NCBI RefSeq assembly: GCF_040115645.1
Contig: NC_089545.1
Coordinates: 4,898,001 to 4,962,000 of the forward strand
Source: Euwallacea fornicatus
Lineage: Eukaryota; Arthropoda; Insecta; Coleoptera; Curculionidae
Direction of reading: 5' to 3'
DNA: 64,000 bases
Shown: positions 1-11,020 of the stretch, in pieces
Layout of the letters: each line of letters starts with the position of its first letter
Position numbering within the stretch: the first letter of the stretch is position 1
Position numbers and translations under genes: made by a program
Notes under the pieces: generated by a model
What the model was told of the DNA's origin: nothing
Seen by the model: only the letters and a program-made list of their open reading frames with translations
Database searches by the model: none

Positions 1-349
1 AGGCCACCCACTAAAGTGGTCTGTCCACCCACGGTACCAGTTCTGAACTTTAAGGGACTAAACATTATTACGAAACAAACTTATAATCTACACCTGGAAG
101 TGTTTAACAGGGTGATCGAAGGAAAGACGAAACGGGATTGTCGTGTCTGTCTTGTTAAGGAAAGCGGTGGAAGTATAGTCGAGTTGCAGAGATTGTTCTT
201 CTACTTTTTCTACAGTTGTAATAGTCGCTCTGTTATTTTCGTCATGTAGGTACATTCGTACAGTAATTGGTTGGGTGGGTTGTATAACGAGCTCTCAAGG
301 TATCTTATTTTTGTAATTAGCCGTAGAACAATTTCTTCTGTTGTTTATA
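1..349. other. wg intron, sequence left of the 350-2070 transposon
   Basis: No exon of a Wnt gene is visible here. The stretch ends in the TA dinucleotide used as target site by the element starting at 350. Because the next wg exon (3711) begins in mid-protein, this is most simply intron sequence of wg. It may carry further decayed retrotransposon sequence continuous with that at 2075-2850, but I could not identify a domain. Confidence 0.5.
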
Positions 350-802
350 CAGGGTGTCCCGAAATTAAAGCACCATATTTAAACAACGTAAATTAGGTCA
401 AAAAATAACACCAAAACTTTAAATAAAACAATGTCGGAAAATGCTTCCTTAATGAGGTATGCCTCTTTAAAGACGTAACTCTGATGATGGTAATTTTGAA
501 ATATTTCCAAAACGGTGCAAGATAACTTTATGAAATTTGGTACGATTTTATACCTTATAAGCCTCAATTGACTGATGTGGCTGAATGGAAATTATTTCGT
601 CAGAGGCGTGCTGCACGGGTAGTGTCGGGGTTAAAAAATGCTAGATTTTTTTTATGTGCCCCATTTTTTAGTTGCTGATGCAAAATTATGAAACCATATA
701 CGCTTCCAGAAAAAAAAGACACTCTTGGTTCACGATGCTAGGACGCTTCGTTTTCGAATAAAATGAATTTAAACATTACAATGCATGACAAATACAAATG
801 AT
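350..802 (+). repeat. Left terminal inverted repeat, 453 bp
   Basis: This arm is the exact reverse complement of 1618-2070 as far as I can read it. Homology stops after CAAATGAT at 802, immediately before the transposase reading frame opens. Confidence 0.9.
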
Positions 803-1536
803 TTACTTTACTACTGATACCCTTTCACTATAAAAGGGTTCAAGACTTACGAGAGGAAGATTTTACAGTTAGGATGAATTTTTGCCAGTGGGTTTTGAAT
901 CACCAAAATGTTTTACATAATATCTTGTGGTCTGATGAGGCTAGTTTTACGAGAGACAAAGCATTTAACATCCATAACACACATTATTGGGAGTATGAAA
1001 ATCCAAAAGTCGTAAGGAGAACACATTTTCAGCATAGGTTTTCTGTCAACATTTGGGCAGGTATCATAGGAAATAGATTAATAGGACCAGTTGTATTTCC
1101 AAACCGGTTAACAGCACAACACTATTTACATTTTCTTCAAAATGAGCTGGCAGGCCTATTAGAAGATATACCATTGCATACCCGATTGCAAATGTATTAT
1201 CAACAAGATGGGGCACCAGCTCACTTTGGAAATAACGTGAAAAATTGGCTTGATGAAAAGTTTCCAGGCAGGTGGATAGGAAGAGGTAGTCCAATAACCT
1301 GGCCCCCTCGATCACCTGACCTTAATCCCCTGGATTATTTTTTTTGGGGCTTTATGTGTAGCATAATCTATGCCACAGAAATAAACACGAGGGAAGAACT
1401 GTTGGATAGAATCAACTTAGCTGCTAATCAAATAAAAGAAAATACGTTTCAAATTTCCCGTGCCTCCCAGAGCATAAAAAAACGATCTAGACTGTGTATC
1501 CAACAAAACGGAAACTTATTTGAAAACTTACTTTGA
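802..1536 (+). pseudogene. 5'-truncated DD41D transposase (mariner superfamily)
   Basis: The catalytic half of a Tc1/mariner-superfamily DDE transposase, which cuts and joins DNA at TA sites. The first ATG is at 874 and gives 220 residues, but family-like sequence (HYKRVQDLREEDF) continues upstream in frame to 802, where a stop and the inverted repeat begin. Catalytic residues are visible: D21 in WSDEASF, D112 in QQDGAPAHF and D154 in SPDLNPLDYFFW. The spacing of 41 residues between the last two makes it DD41D, a spacing known in the rosa group of insect elements. The N-terminal helix-turn-helix DNA-binding region (roughly 110 residues in relatives) is absent. The remaining frame has no internal stop, in keeping with recent origin. 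It is unlikely to be an active enzyme because it lacks end recognition. Confidence 0.85.
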
Positions 1537-1617
1537 AAGTGCGTCATTTAAATTTCTTGTTCGTTTTTTATTATTGTTTAATCGTTTTGATGTGTTTAAT
1601 AAAATATCGCTTTAAGC

Positions 1618-2070
1618 ATCATTTGTATTTGTCATGCATTGTAATGTTTAAATTCATTTTATTCGAAAACGAAGCGTCCTAGCATCGTGAACCAAGAGTG
1701 TCTTTTTTTTCTGGAAGCGTATATGGTTTCATAATTTTGCATCAGCAACTAAAAAATGGGGCACATAAAAAAAATCTAGCATTTTTTAACCCCGACACTA
1801 CCCGTGCAGCACGCCTCTGACGAAATAATTTCCATTCAGCCACATCAGTCAATTGAGGCTTATAAGGTATAAAATCGTACCAAATTTCATAAAGTTATCT
1901 TGCACCGTTTTGGAAATATTTCAAAATTACCATCATCAGAGTTACGTCTTTAAAGAGGCATACCTCATTAAGGAAGCATTTTCCGACATTGTTTTATTTA
2001 AAGTTTTGGTGTTATTTTTTGACCTAATTTACGTTGTTTAAATATGGTGCTTTAATTTCGGGACACCCTG
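1618..2070 (-). repeat. Right terminal inverted repeat, 453 bp
   Basis: Reverse complement of 350-802. It begins about 80 bp after the transposase stop codon (1536), so it consists of original 3' non-coding element sequence. This suggests that the right end is the older copy and the left arm was derived from it. Confidence 0.9.
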
Positions 2071-2072
2071 TA

Positions 2073-2850
2073 TATATCGTTTAGTTTTTCTGTTGTATTT
2101 GCCCTAAATATGATTCCGCAGACTAACAGTGGTCGGCAAATGGATTTGTATATTTTTGTTGCAGTTTTAGCGCTCACCCTTTTGTCCATGTATGTCCAGA
2201 TACTTCTCGTCATTCCTTGGTTACGTTGTGCGTCCGTCTCTTATTATTGTGAGTGAATCGGCTTTGATTTGGTGGTTTGACAGTAGGAGCTGGTTCTTAG
2301 TGGCATTTGGTATTAACCTCTCTTCCCGGAACCATATCTTTGTTTTGCCCGTGTATTTTTTTATCCAGAAGATCATAATTGTATTTGCCGTGGAAGTATA
2401 TATTGGGAAGCAGGGGGGAGAGTGGAGAGTCATGTTGGACTTCAAACAGGACTCACCACTCTCCCTCCACTCTGTTTAGGAGATAGAGAGAGGAAAAGAC
2501 AGAGCGGTATCGATTCGTTCTTTAAAATGTCGATTTTCAAATAGATTTTAATCTGGTAGAGTATTTTGGCGTTTAGAATTTGTGTAATTTGTGTAGCAGA
2601 CCTCTGTGTCAGACACTGTCAAAGGCTTTGTTAATGTTCACAAATAGGTTTGCTGTTCTTTCATCGTTTAGTTCTGTTGTCTGTATGTTGTTCAAGACAA
2701 AGAGTGGGTGTATCGCCGAAGGTTTTGGTTTAAAGCCAAGTTGATAGCTCGGTATATGCTTTCTAATCACTTTTCGAACTCTTTTTTTGTGTGTACCAAT
2801 ATTTTACTTGACGTCAAAAGTAATGTAATAGGTCTGTAGTTTTGTGTGTA
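2073..2850 (-). mobile_element. Non-LTR retrotransposon (LINE) reverse-transcriptase fragment
   Basis: Reading the - strand from about 2850 down, the translation shows YRPITLL, then a QLGFKPKPSAIHPLF segment, then NLFVNINKAFDSV followed by HRGLLHKL. These are consecutive landmarks of the reverse transcriptase of jockey-like LINEs (NYRPI, HQFGFR, KAFD.VWH.GLL.KL). A weaker segment near 2110-2180 resembles the later IYK..RPLL part of the domain. In-frame stops (for example in place of the W after AFDSV) and missing blocks show that it is dead. It lies in the wg intron, and the mariner element ending at 2070 abuts it, perhaps having inserted into it. Confidence 0.7.
2415..2455. repeat. Short hairpin (16-bp arms)
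   Basis: GGGAGAGTGGAGAGTC and its near-perfect reverse complement GACTCACCACTCTCCC are separated by a short loop. Only one mismatch is seen. The role is unknown and it lies within decayed retrotransposon sequence. Confidence 0.5.
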
Positions 2851-3710
2851 TTTATTATATATTTTTTTATTCTGAATTTTCGTTTGTTATTATTCATCGT
2901 TAACCGAATGAAATACGTACCATTTAAATTTGGAGAGCCACTACACATCACGAATGTTCTTTCCATACAAATCAAAAGTTTTAGAACAGGTACTTAGTTC
3001 TAATTTTACTACACTGTAGGTACTCTATCGCCCAATGTTAATTAGTGAAAGATAAGTAGTTGCAAGTAAAGCAAGAGCCTAAAGGAGATCAAAAGTAGCG
3101 CGGTAAACAATCTATTAAAATTAATGGCCCCTATATTAGAACATGAACGTACAGATGGATAAGTGAAATTGCTGCATCCGAGTAGTTAAACCTAGGAAGG
3201 TTACTGTGTGTGGCATTTTATGGCCAATCTGCTTCTGATATTGTTAAGAGCAGACCTGTTTTCGATATTTTATTTATTAGCTTTTGCAATTATGCAAGTC
3301 CTTCCAAAGAACTCTCTTGCACCGAGAGCGATAAAGTGCGAAATCTAATTAGCGAAAGAGTGTTTGTTTAGACCTGCGAAATAGTCAAAACAGTTATTCT
3401 ATAAACTAGTAGAAAACGAAAGCAAACAGCTAAATGAGACCAGAATCTCCCACCGAGAGCTTAAGAATAATAAACACATCACTTGGTCGTGGTTTAATAA
3501 GAGCCCATCCGAGCTTATGGCCTGGAGCAAATGTCACTTTATTAGTAATGGTCGCTCCGAACGAGTTAATATGCATTTTAATGCAGTGCCCGTTTTCGGA
3601 CCACACACAACACTCACTTACGACACGGATTTACGTCACATATTTTTAACATATTCATTTTATTCGGATCGAAGAAACCACATTTTAATCTATCCTTCCT
3701 TTGGTTCCAG
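2851..3710. other. wg intron, no recognisable element
   Basis: I see no Wnt exon, repeat or domain. Short open frames at 3434-3774 have no Wnt cysteines and do not match the protein segment that should precede the exon at 3711. The end (about 3685-3710) is a pyrimidine-rich tract closing in TTCCAG, the splice acceptor of the next exon. Confidence 0.5.
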
Positions 3711-3904
3711 CATGTTCAATCGCAAATGCGACAAGAATGCAAATGTCACGGAATGTCCGGGTCCTGCACCATGAAAACCTGCTGGATGCGGTTATCTACC
3801 TTCAGAGCCATTGGCGATCTCCTGAAGGACAGATATGACGGGGCAACGCATGTAACTGGACACAATTCCGCTACTCTCAAGAGCAATAAACATCATGCCA
3901 ATCG
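3711..3904 (+). CDS. wg: wingless/Wnt1, coding exon (third from last)
   Basis: Wnt1/Wingless is a secreted, lipid-modified glycoprotein ligand that binds Frizzled and LRP5/6 (Arrow) and sets segment polarity and appendage patterning in insects. This exon starts in phase 0 after TTCCAG and reads HVQSQMRQECKCHGMSGSC, then TMKTCWMRLSTFR and LKDRYDGATHV. The serine of CKCHGMSGSC is the residue acylated by Porcupine. The MRQECKCHGMSGSC block is specific to Wnt1-type proteins and sits at the conserved Wnt intron position following the NNEAGR block, which must lie in an exon before position 1. The exon ends in phase 2 at the donor GTAAGA (3905). After the RYDGA block comes a low-conservation linker (THVTGHNSATLKS...), as in other insect Wg proteins. 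The gene is partial only because the window starts inside it. Confidence 0.93.
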
Positions 3905-4146
3905 GTAAGATATACTGAATATACTAAGTGCAGCATTCAAAGGAAGAAAGAGTTGTAGAAAAATGACATCAGTCCTGATTTATTCAGGGTGCTTGAAGTG
4001 TAGCCACTTAATCAGAAGATATTCCAAGAGTTGTTTAACGGTTGATCTTGTTTAAACGTACCAATTTTTCACAATTATTTCCTTCGTAGTTATCATCACC
4101 TGGAGTGGTCTGAAGTATTTTTGGAACATCATATTTATTGTTTCAG
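3905..4146 (+). other. wg: wg intron, 242 bp
   Basis: Starts GTAAGA and ends TTTCAG. It joins phase 2 to phase 2 and is unremarkable. Confidence 0.85.
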
Positions 4147-4343
4147 GCTACCGAAAAATTCACAATCAAATAGCATAATGACGAACAGCCTCCACACAAA
4201 GAGGGAAAACAAGAGGAAACACAAATATGGTTTCCAGCTGAAACCGTATAACTCAGAGTTGAAGCCTCCAGGGATGGAAGATCTTGTTTACTACGAAATG
4301 TCGCCTGGGTTTTGCGACAGGAACCCAGGATTGGGTATTCAAG
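4147..4343 (+). CDS. wg: wingless/Wnt1, coding exon (penultimate)
   Basis: This exon continues the secreted Wnt1 ligand. It begins by completing the split arginine codon (CG|G) and reads LPKNSQSNSIMTNS, a basic KRENKRKHKYGFQ stretch, then the conserved LKPYNSELKPPG and DLVYYEMSPGFCDRNPGLGI. The hydrophilic, lysine/arginine-rich first half is the variable linker that in Wnt1 proteins separates the N-terminal saposin-like domain from the C-terminal cysteine-rich domain. The KPPG..DLVY..SP.FC run is the start of the C-terminal domain. It is much shorter than the corresponding Drosophila Wg linker. The donor is GTGAGT at 4344, leaving phase 1, and the frame is open across both junctions. Confidence 0.93.
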
Positions 4344-6633
4344 GTGAGTGGCAGTACACTAAGAAATACGTATTTGAGATATTCCAAATTTGTAACTTTG
4401 TAATGATTCCAATAACTCTGAATATTAGCCATTTGCAGGGTTCAAGATATCTCATTTTTCCTAAATATATATTATAACGGTTTTAGCCCCACATACATAT
4501 ATTTAAACTTAACAGGTATCAGCATACTTATACACGTTCAACTGGGTATAATTTGCTTCCATTGCATGGAAATCAACGGCTCCTAAAAAATATACTGCTA
4601 TTTCTACATACCCTTTTGAAAATACTTATTCTAAAAAATTCCAAATTTCGGTTGTTCTGACTATAATTCTGAGTTGCTTTGCACCTGAACTTTGATGTCC
4701 ATTGGTTTTTGATTATCTCATAAATATTCATTTCTTCTCGATAATCAGAACTAATTCTTTTAGTTGTCTCGGTACTCAAGTCTAATGAATTCTCGTTTTC
4801 CAAATTTCCTTGATTCTCAATTATTGTTCCACATGACACTTCATCTTCTTATATCCGTCCGTCGGCTGAAACTGCTTGTTGAGTCTCATTGAACGACTGT
4901 CTTCCGGTTCCACTTGTTTAAGTTTGTGTATTAACCTCTTTACTACTCATTCTTAATGAATCGGAAGGAGAAGAAAGTAGTATGCGGTGGTTCTCGTCAC
5001 CCCTAACGAATACAGAGGACTTGTATTTAAAATGCTATTTGTCTCGCAAATTTTCATTTTGAACTAAAATGTTATACATCTACGATCAGAGAATTAGGAG
5101 TTTGTCCTTACAATTTTGACTTTAAGCAGGTATGAAACACTCTGTATTTGAACAAATAAACATTTTTCTCATTTTGAACCACAAACGCTATAGGTCACAT
5201 TAGGGTCAGCTGCCATCTATTCGCTGTCTATATTTATGTTCAAATAACTTCTTCTGACTTATTGTCCTTTCTGATTATGTCTGTTTTTTCCAATCCATGA
5301 CAATTCTTACTTTTCCCAACAATCTAGTAAAGTTTTCTTCAAGATTTTCATGATTTCGTCCAGGGTTAAATCACAAGATAAAATCGCTTGACGACTCTAT
5401 AGTGTTGGCTGAAGCAGTAACTAGAGAATACTTTTTCGCCCTTCTCTGGGTGATGGAGGGCAGAATTTTAGGGCACAGGCTTAATGCACACTTGAAGTAC
5501 ATTAACATTACATTTGGTTATGTCCACCGCAGTTGTGAGAGAAACGTCAAGAGTCCATTACTCTTAATTCTAATTATCTTCTCACTTTAAATGTACTGTA
5601 TAAGTGTTTACTCAACGTCAGAATTCACTATTCTGATGTCCATAAAAGAGTTATTTAAGGCAAGATCAAAGCAATACCATATTTGTTTAATAGAAATGGA
5701 AAAATTGCAACAAAGAAATGATCCTTCTAAATTCAGGAAAGTAAATATATAATGCCGCGGAAATATGAACAAAAGGACATTTATATTTAATTATATTATA
5801 TGTACACAAGTCTGATAATATAATTAAGTAGAAATATTTAATTAATAATTAAGTGAACATATATGTATATATATATAATCTTATTTAGTTTTTTGAAAAA
5901 TTACATGGAAACCGTTTTCATATTCCAAGCTAAAAAACGATTATTTTCACATTCTATTGCAAAGGTCATTTAAAGGTGAATGAAGATGGCTAATTAAACG
6001 GCAAAACATGGCGCTTCCCAATATAGGTCATGTCAACATTCCAAACATTCCATTGCCATGTGTTTCAGCGCCAGTTAAAGGGGATGTCCTATTTAATAAA
6101 GAGATAGCTCTGAAGTAAAGTACGTCCATCGGTCACTGTAGGTAAGACAGAGTACCGAAACGTCGAGACGAATGTCAGATAAGGATGTCACATATGTAAC
6201 TTTGATCCGACGATTCATTGTTCGGCAACGAGTGTCGCAGTGAAACAGTTGAAACAGTATATCTATCTTTCTTTCGGCTTTACAAATAATACGACTCAGA
6301 GAGAGACAAGATGGTTTCATAGGGAAGCTCCGCCCAAATGTCTTTTTTGTTCCCATCCTAACCTCAAAAATGTTTGTTGAAATTTTTGTTAGAAGATTGA
6401 TTTTATTACGTTATTTATAACTGCATTTAGTTTTTGCTACGTGCTAATGTTTGTAGGGATCAATGGTCTTGTATATAATAAGAAACAGAGCAGTTTAGTC
6501 TGGAAAAAGACGCTGAACAACAGTGGGAGGGAACACTGGAACACTCTTACTTCAACCTTGTGCTACCTTTTCAGTTTTACTTATTTCAGCGTAACTAGTA
6601 CAATTTTATTGAAAATTTTCTTTTTGTTTTCAG
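4344..6633 (+). other. wg: wg last intron, 2.3 kb
   Basis: Starts GTGAGT and ends TTTTCAG. It is AT-rich with a short TA run near 5860-5877. I see no coding exon inside; open frames at 4573-4839, 5402-5590 and 6093-6356 lack any family resemblance. No transposon ends were recognised. Confidence 0.75.
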
Positions 6634-6821
6634 GCACTTATGGAAGACAATGTAACGACACATCTGAAGGAGTGGATAACTGCGCTATTATGTGTTGTGG
6701 AAGAGGTTACAAAACACAAGAAATAGTGGTAACTGAGCGGTGTAATTGCATTTTCCATTGGTGTTGCGAAGTGAGGTGTGAAAAATGCAAAACGAAGAAA
6801 AAAATTCATACTTGCGTCTAG
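6634..6821 (+). CDS. wg: wingless/Wnt1, last coding exon
   Basis: This encodes the cysteine-knot C-terminal domain of Wnt1 that grips the Frizzled cysteine-rich domain. It begins GTYGRQCNDTSEGVDNC, continues AIMCCGRGYKTQEIVV and TERCNCIFHWCCEVRC, and ends EKCKTKKKIHTCV before TAG at 6819-6821. The CCGRGY and FHWCCEV blocks and the terminal CXTKK.IHTC pattern are diagnostic of Wnt1. The three exons in this window give 192 residues with 16 cysteines, the number expected C-terminal to the CKCHG block. NDTS is a potential N-glycosylation site. Small departures from other insect Wg proteins are visible (VDNCAIM where VDGCDLM is usual, and a C-terminal V rather than L), but no key cysteine is lost. 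I chose the acceptor TTTTCAG because it restores the split glycine codon (G|GC). Confidence 0.94.
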
Positions 6822-7625
6822 TAGTCCCTTTATTTAGTATTTAGTGGCATATTTGTTGCGCACAAAATGCCACTAAATTTTTATAAGTATGTACTCCTTG
6901 CCCTTGACCAGTATTACTTAGTACAGATATTCTTTTGGGTGTAAAAATAATAGAAAGACTGATACACGATATTCGCAACGTATTTTAAACAGTTCTTTGG
7001 TTCTGTACAGAATATTTTAACTTATTTATTCTTCTATGCAGTCTTATTGGCTTATCTCTAAAATTTTGTACATATATTTTATGTCGTGTATATTTCTCTG
7101 CAAAATACTACGGACAAAATAGTTTAGGTAAGGAAGAATCCGTATTGGTCTTGTATACTCGGCAAAAAAAACGTAGTATAACGCCCAGTGATAATGCTAG
7201 ATTGTACTTTAACTTATTTCTAATTTATTTACCCCTCTTGTAAATATCGTTTTAGAATCAGCATATAGCATCTCATAAAATTGTCTATAATAGTCTATTT
7301 AATATCCCCTATTAAGGTAACTTATTTGAAAGTCTGTTAAAGGAAACGCGTTTTTCTTCCTATTTCGTAAGTATGTAGTTAGTTTGAGAACTGCCTTCAT
7401 GTGCCAATGACAATATAATTTTTAGCTTCAAGGTTCATTTAAAACCATTCTGTGAGAGCCCTCAAGGGATGAATGTGAAAGGAAAATTTCTAGAAGTGAT
7501 TTGTAAATAGTTAGATCCTAGACCGTGTAGATAGTAATTTTACTTTTCAACCAGTTATTTATGCTAGTTCTGTATATTATTAAGTATTGTATAGAATAAT
7601 TTAATAAACTATCTATTAGGAATTA
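6822..7625 (+). other. wg: wg 3'UTR (inferred)
   Basis: AT-rich sequence between the wg stop codon and the first good AATAAA. The extent is inferred from the poly(A) signal; no splice is needed. Early in it, an imperfect inverted duplication around 6839-6880 (TTTAGTGGCAT / ATGCCACTAAA) could form a hairpin just after the stop. Confidence 0.6.
7603..7608 (+). terminator. wg: wg polyadenylation signal candidate
   Basis: AATAAA about 780 bp after the stop codon, followed by a run of T/A and GT-rich sequence. A second AATAAA lies near 7757 and could be an alternative. Confidence 0.5.
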
Positions 7626-10600
7626 TAAGTGCTGTTCATTTATCACCCTCGAGTGTAAAGGTGTTTAACAACTCAAGACGCTTTACATTCAAATTAAACT
7701 TGCGCAAGCCAAGGTATAATTGTGTTAGATTGAAATAAGTAATTACCAATGGTAATGAATAAAGCTCCACTATTTATTCTTGCCGTCGGTACCAGGTAAG
7801 TACGTTCAAGTAAAAACCGGACAAGCCAAATTAAGTTAAAAACTTGAATGACCGTGGTGATTCCATCCCTTTAATAAACGTAATAATTAAATTTTATAGC
7901 CACTTTAGTTTTACGAGTATCTAAGCTTAAAGATAAAAACAGTTTAAATCTCTTTAAACCGAGAGAAAGATGATCTTTTATATGGGTTCTTTTATATTGC
8001 TCATTAAAATTATGGTAACAAATATTTTAACTGGTAGCAAAAACGATGTAATGTAGCCCCTTAAATAGTTGCAGTGAAGCTATCGCTATAACTATTGCAA
8101 CTGGTTTGTCTGCAATTTTTTCTTAACGTTTAGTGCCGGTGCAATTGCTTATGGCAAAGTTGCTAATGTAGTTTCAAGCCATTAAAGTTACTACGGACAG
8201 ACGTTTTGGCGAACACTTAAAGAATAGGCATAAATGGGAAACGAGGTTTAGGATTTAAGTTCTAGAGCACGAGGATCAACAAGCGCTAACGTAATCGGAA
8301 GGTTCTAACGACACAGTTATGTTTATTTAATACAGAGGACTGGCCACAAACAAAAATGTGGCGATGAAGCAGTGAGTGATTCATTGCTGAACGCTTAAAA
8401 CTAAAAACTAACGGAAAAATTCGGAAATCTAATATGACGCCTATTAGAAGAAAAATGAAAGCGATTTACTGTCTTTCGACACCGCGTTGAAACAGCATTT
8501 CTTCGATCTGAAAATACGTTTCTTGTCTGTTTTGCATCAAATCTGGCCTCCAGATCTCCTTCATCATTTAATTCTTTGTGTGTTGCTTCGTGAAAGGAAT
8601 TCTGAATAGTGGTTATCGCCCTTGGGTCCATTTCCGGGCGGTACTACGTAAACTGTCCAATTTTTACCATCTAAATATGTTTTTGGAGTTCATTAAAAAG
8701 TTCGCAGTAGATAAGAATTTGTCATGATAAATACGTTAAAAAAGTTGGTGTGTTTTGGGACGTGCAAATTGTATGTTCGGATGGTTGTAAATTTAATAAT
8801 CACGTTTAATTAAATTTAATTGTGTTGAATAGTTACCTCCTTGATAGTGATGTCGAATAATCCATTTGTTGGTTTTTGCAATTTTTTGGAATAAACTTTC
8901 TTTTGTTTTGCTGGGAAACATAACCACGTTTGGGCTTTTCCATATCATAGACTATCACGCAACAGAGCCCATATATCAAATAATAGGAGAAAGAGTCAAT
9001 GAGGAATTTTCATGTATGGTGAAGTGTCCCTGTCCTATAGTTCAAAGATGCGCCTAATTGATCGTTTTTTTTTTTACTTTCGGATATATTGAACTCCGAA
9101 TAAAAAGGTTCAAAACATTCTGTATGCAATTCGGAATTTTTTAAGATAGACTTAAATCAGTCTGTTTTAAAATGAGAAACTAATATTTATCCTCAAAATT
9201 TTCTGGGCTACGTATTAGGCAATGAAATATTTGAATATGTCCCCATTCAACAAGTTCAGCTAATTGCTTAAAGAACAATTTGTAAACAAAGTTAAAGCAA
9301 ATGATCGGCTCTTTACCAACTCTTTAACGTTATATAATTGAATAAGCCTGTAAAGAGGAAAAAAGGAGAGAGCTACCAAGGCATGAAGAATTTAAAACTA
9401 TTTGAACATCGAATGAAGACATATTTCAACGCAAAGCTGGTTTAATCTCTGGTTTCTAGAGCCAAACAATTTAATTAAAACTAAACCACAGAGGCAGGGA
9501 TCGAGGTTTCTTTTGGTATTGGGTTAAACCCAATATAACTTTGTGCATGGAGGGTCGAGTCAGCAGAGAGAATTGTTAAGATGAGGGTTAAGACTCGAAG
9601 GTGATTAATTATAATGCTGCTGTTTGATGTAAATGTAAACTAAAATATCAGTACACACAGGGTGTTCTATGATCAGAAGAGGATACTTTAGGAGTAAATC
9701 ATACAGCTCACTTCCGATAAAAAGCTTTTCTAACCTCATGAAGGTACGTTAAAGTTAGAATTTATTTCAACGCTTATTAAAATATAAAATTATTTACTTT
9801 TATTTCATTTGAGCATAAATAATTCAAAGCCATAAATTAACAGAAAGAATGCATTTTAAAACCAACCATGGAATTTTTGTTCCGGTTACTTGAACCAGAT
9901 TTATCGATCTTTTAAAATAACACATTTATCCACTTAAATTCTTTACATACAGTGAACAAATTACCAAACAGTACGTTGAAAATTGCACCTGATTATTTGG
10001 TTAAAATTATTCGCATTCCTCGAAAGGTTGCAATGCATTCCCAATGGGTAAGCAGCTAAATGTAATATGGGCACCTGACAGCCCTCAAGCTGTCAAACTG
10101 CCAATAAACAATTAATAAATACTGATAAATAAAGCATGGTGTAAAAAAGTTGCAATTTATTGTCGAGACGCCAGTAAAAAGCGAACAGTTGGACTTGATG
10201 TACGCCCGTCAGCGGGCACTCTCATTCTTTAACTCACTACTGAAAAACTGCAAATTTATGCTGTGTGAACGGGAATGAAGCAAACATACACTAGCCGAAA
10301 ATGACTTTTAAACATACTAGCTGCCACTGCACAGTACTACTACGTACTACTACTGCTACCCCGAGGGGACATTTTAATGCGTATAGTAGGTCATTATGTA
10401 AACGGGTCATAACATAAGTTTTCATACCTTCAAGAAAGTAAGATAACTGTTCATACAGCAAGACATTTGTTTTCTTCACTTTTACCTTTCAGCTTTTCAA
10501 CTTGGTTGCTTCAAAAATATGAGACCGTTCTTGTGGATGCCCGGCGTGAGAAAAAGGATGAGCAAACGGGTACAAAAATATGGACAGGCAGTGTACACAA

Positions 10601-11020
10601 GTTGTAAGCATGATAATCTACAAGTCTAAACATGTCATTTCGATGGTAATATCGCCCACAAAAACGGCCCATCTCGGAAGGCTCTTCTGAATTTCACATC
10701 AAGTGCATCTTGTCGACAAAAACGGAATCAAGTAATCTTTCCTGAAATGAACGCAAGTGCGGAATTTTAAATTTGTTCTCGTTTTCTTCGGCCTACTCCA
10801 TATCTCAGGAACAACAGGCGTTGTTTGCGGTGGAAATGAGAGATGTGGATTTAACCTTAAAGAAAGAAAAGCAAACTCGATCAATTATAGAAAATTCAAA
10901 ACAACCGCTTAAGTTTCCCGAATCGCCGGTTTAAGTTCCAGATGGAACAGTAATGTCCAAAGAGATTATACCGAAAAGATGGTGATGGAAAAGAGACGAC
11001 GTCTATGCCTCGTTTGTAAG
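7626..11020. other. wg-Wnt6 intergenic DNA, part 1
   Basis: No host gene recognised. A single transposon-like end, CAGGGTGTTCTATG at 9659, stands without a clear partner. Open frames such as 8401-8631, 8866-9057 and 10699-10884 are short and match nothing known to me. Confidence 0.5.

Larger units (their letters stand above)
350..2070 (+). mobile_element. Mariner-superfamily element with perfect 453-bp inverted repeats
   Basis: The element starts with CAGGGTGTCCCG at 350 and ends with the reverse complement at 2070. It is bordered by TA on both sides (348-349 and 2071-2072), the target duplication of Tc1/mariner elements. The terminal inverted repeats run 350-802 and 1618-2070 and appear identical base for base, including poly-A/T runs, so the insertion (or a conversion between arms) is recent. 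The 815-bp middle holds a 5'-truncated transposase in + orientation. It sits in the wg intron upstream of the exon at 3711, next to a LINE fragment. The element cannot encode a full transposase, so any mobility would need enzyme supplied in trans. Confidence 0.9.

Noticed and set aside
379..567. Identical 62-codon frames at 379-567 (-) and 1853-2041 (+) as a duplicated gene
   Set aside because: Both lie wholly inside the perfect inverted repeats of the transposon and are non-coding repeat sequence.
3434..3774. Open frames before the wg exon, as possible wg coding sequence
   Set aside because: They lack the LHNNEAGR and W.WGGC blocks expected there and cysteine spacing does not match; a clean acceptor at 3710 makes 3711 the exon start.
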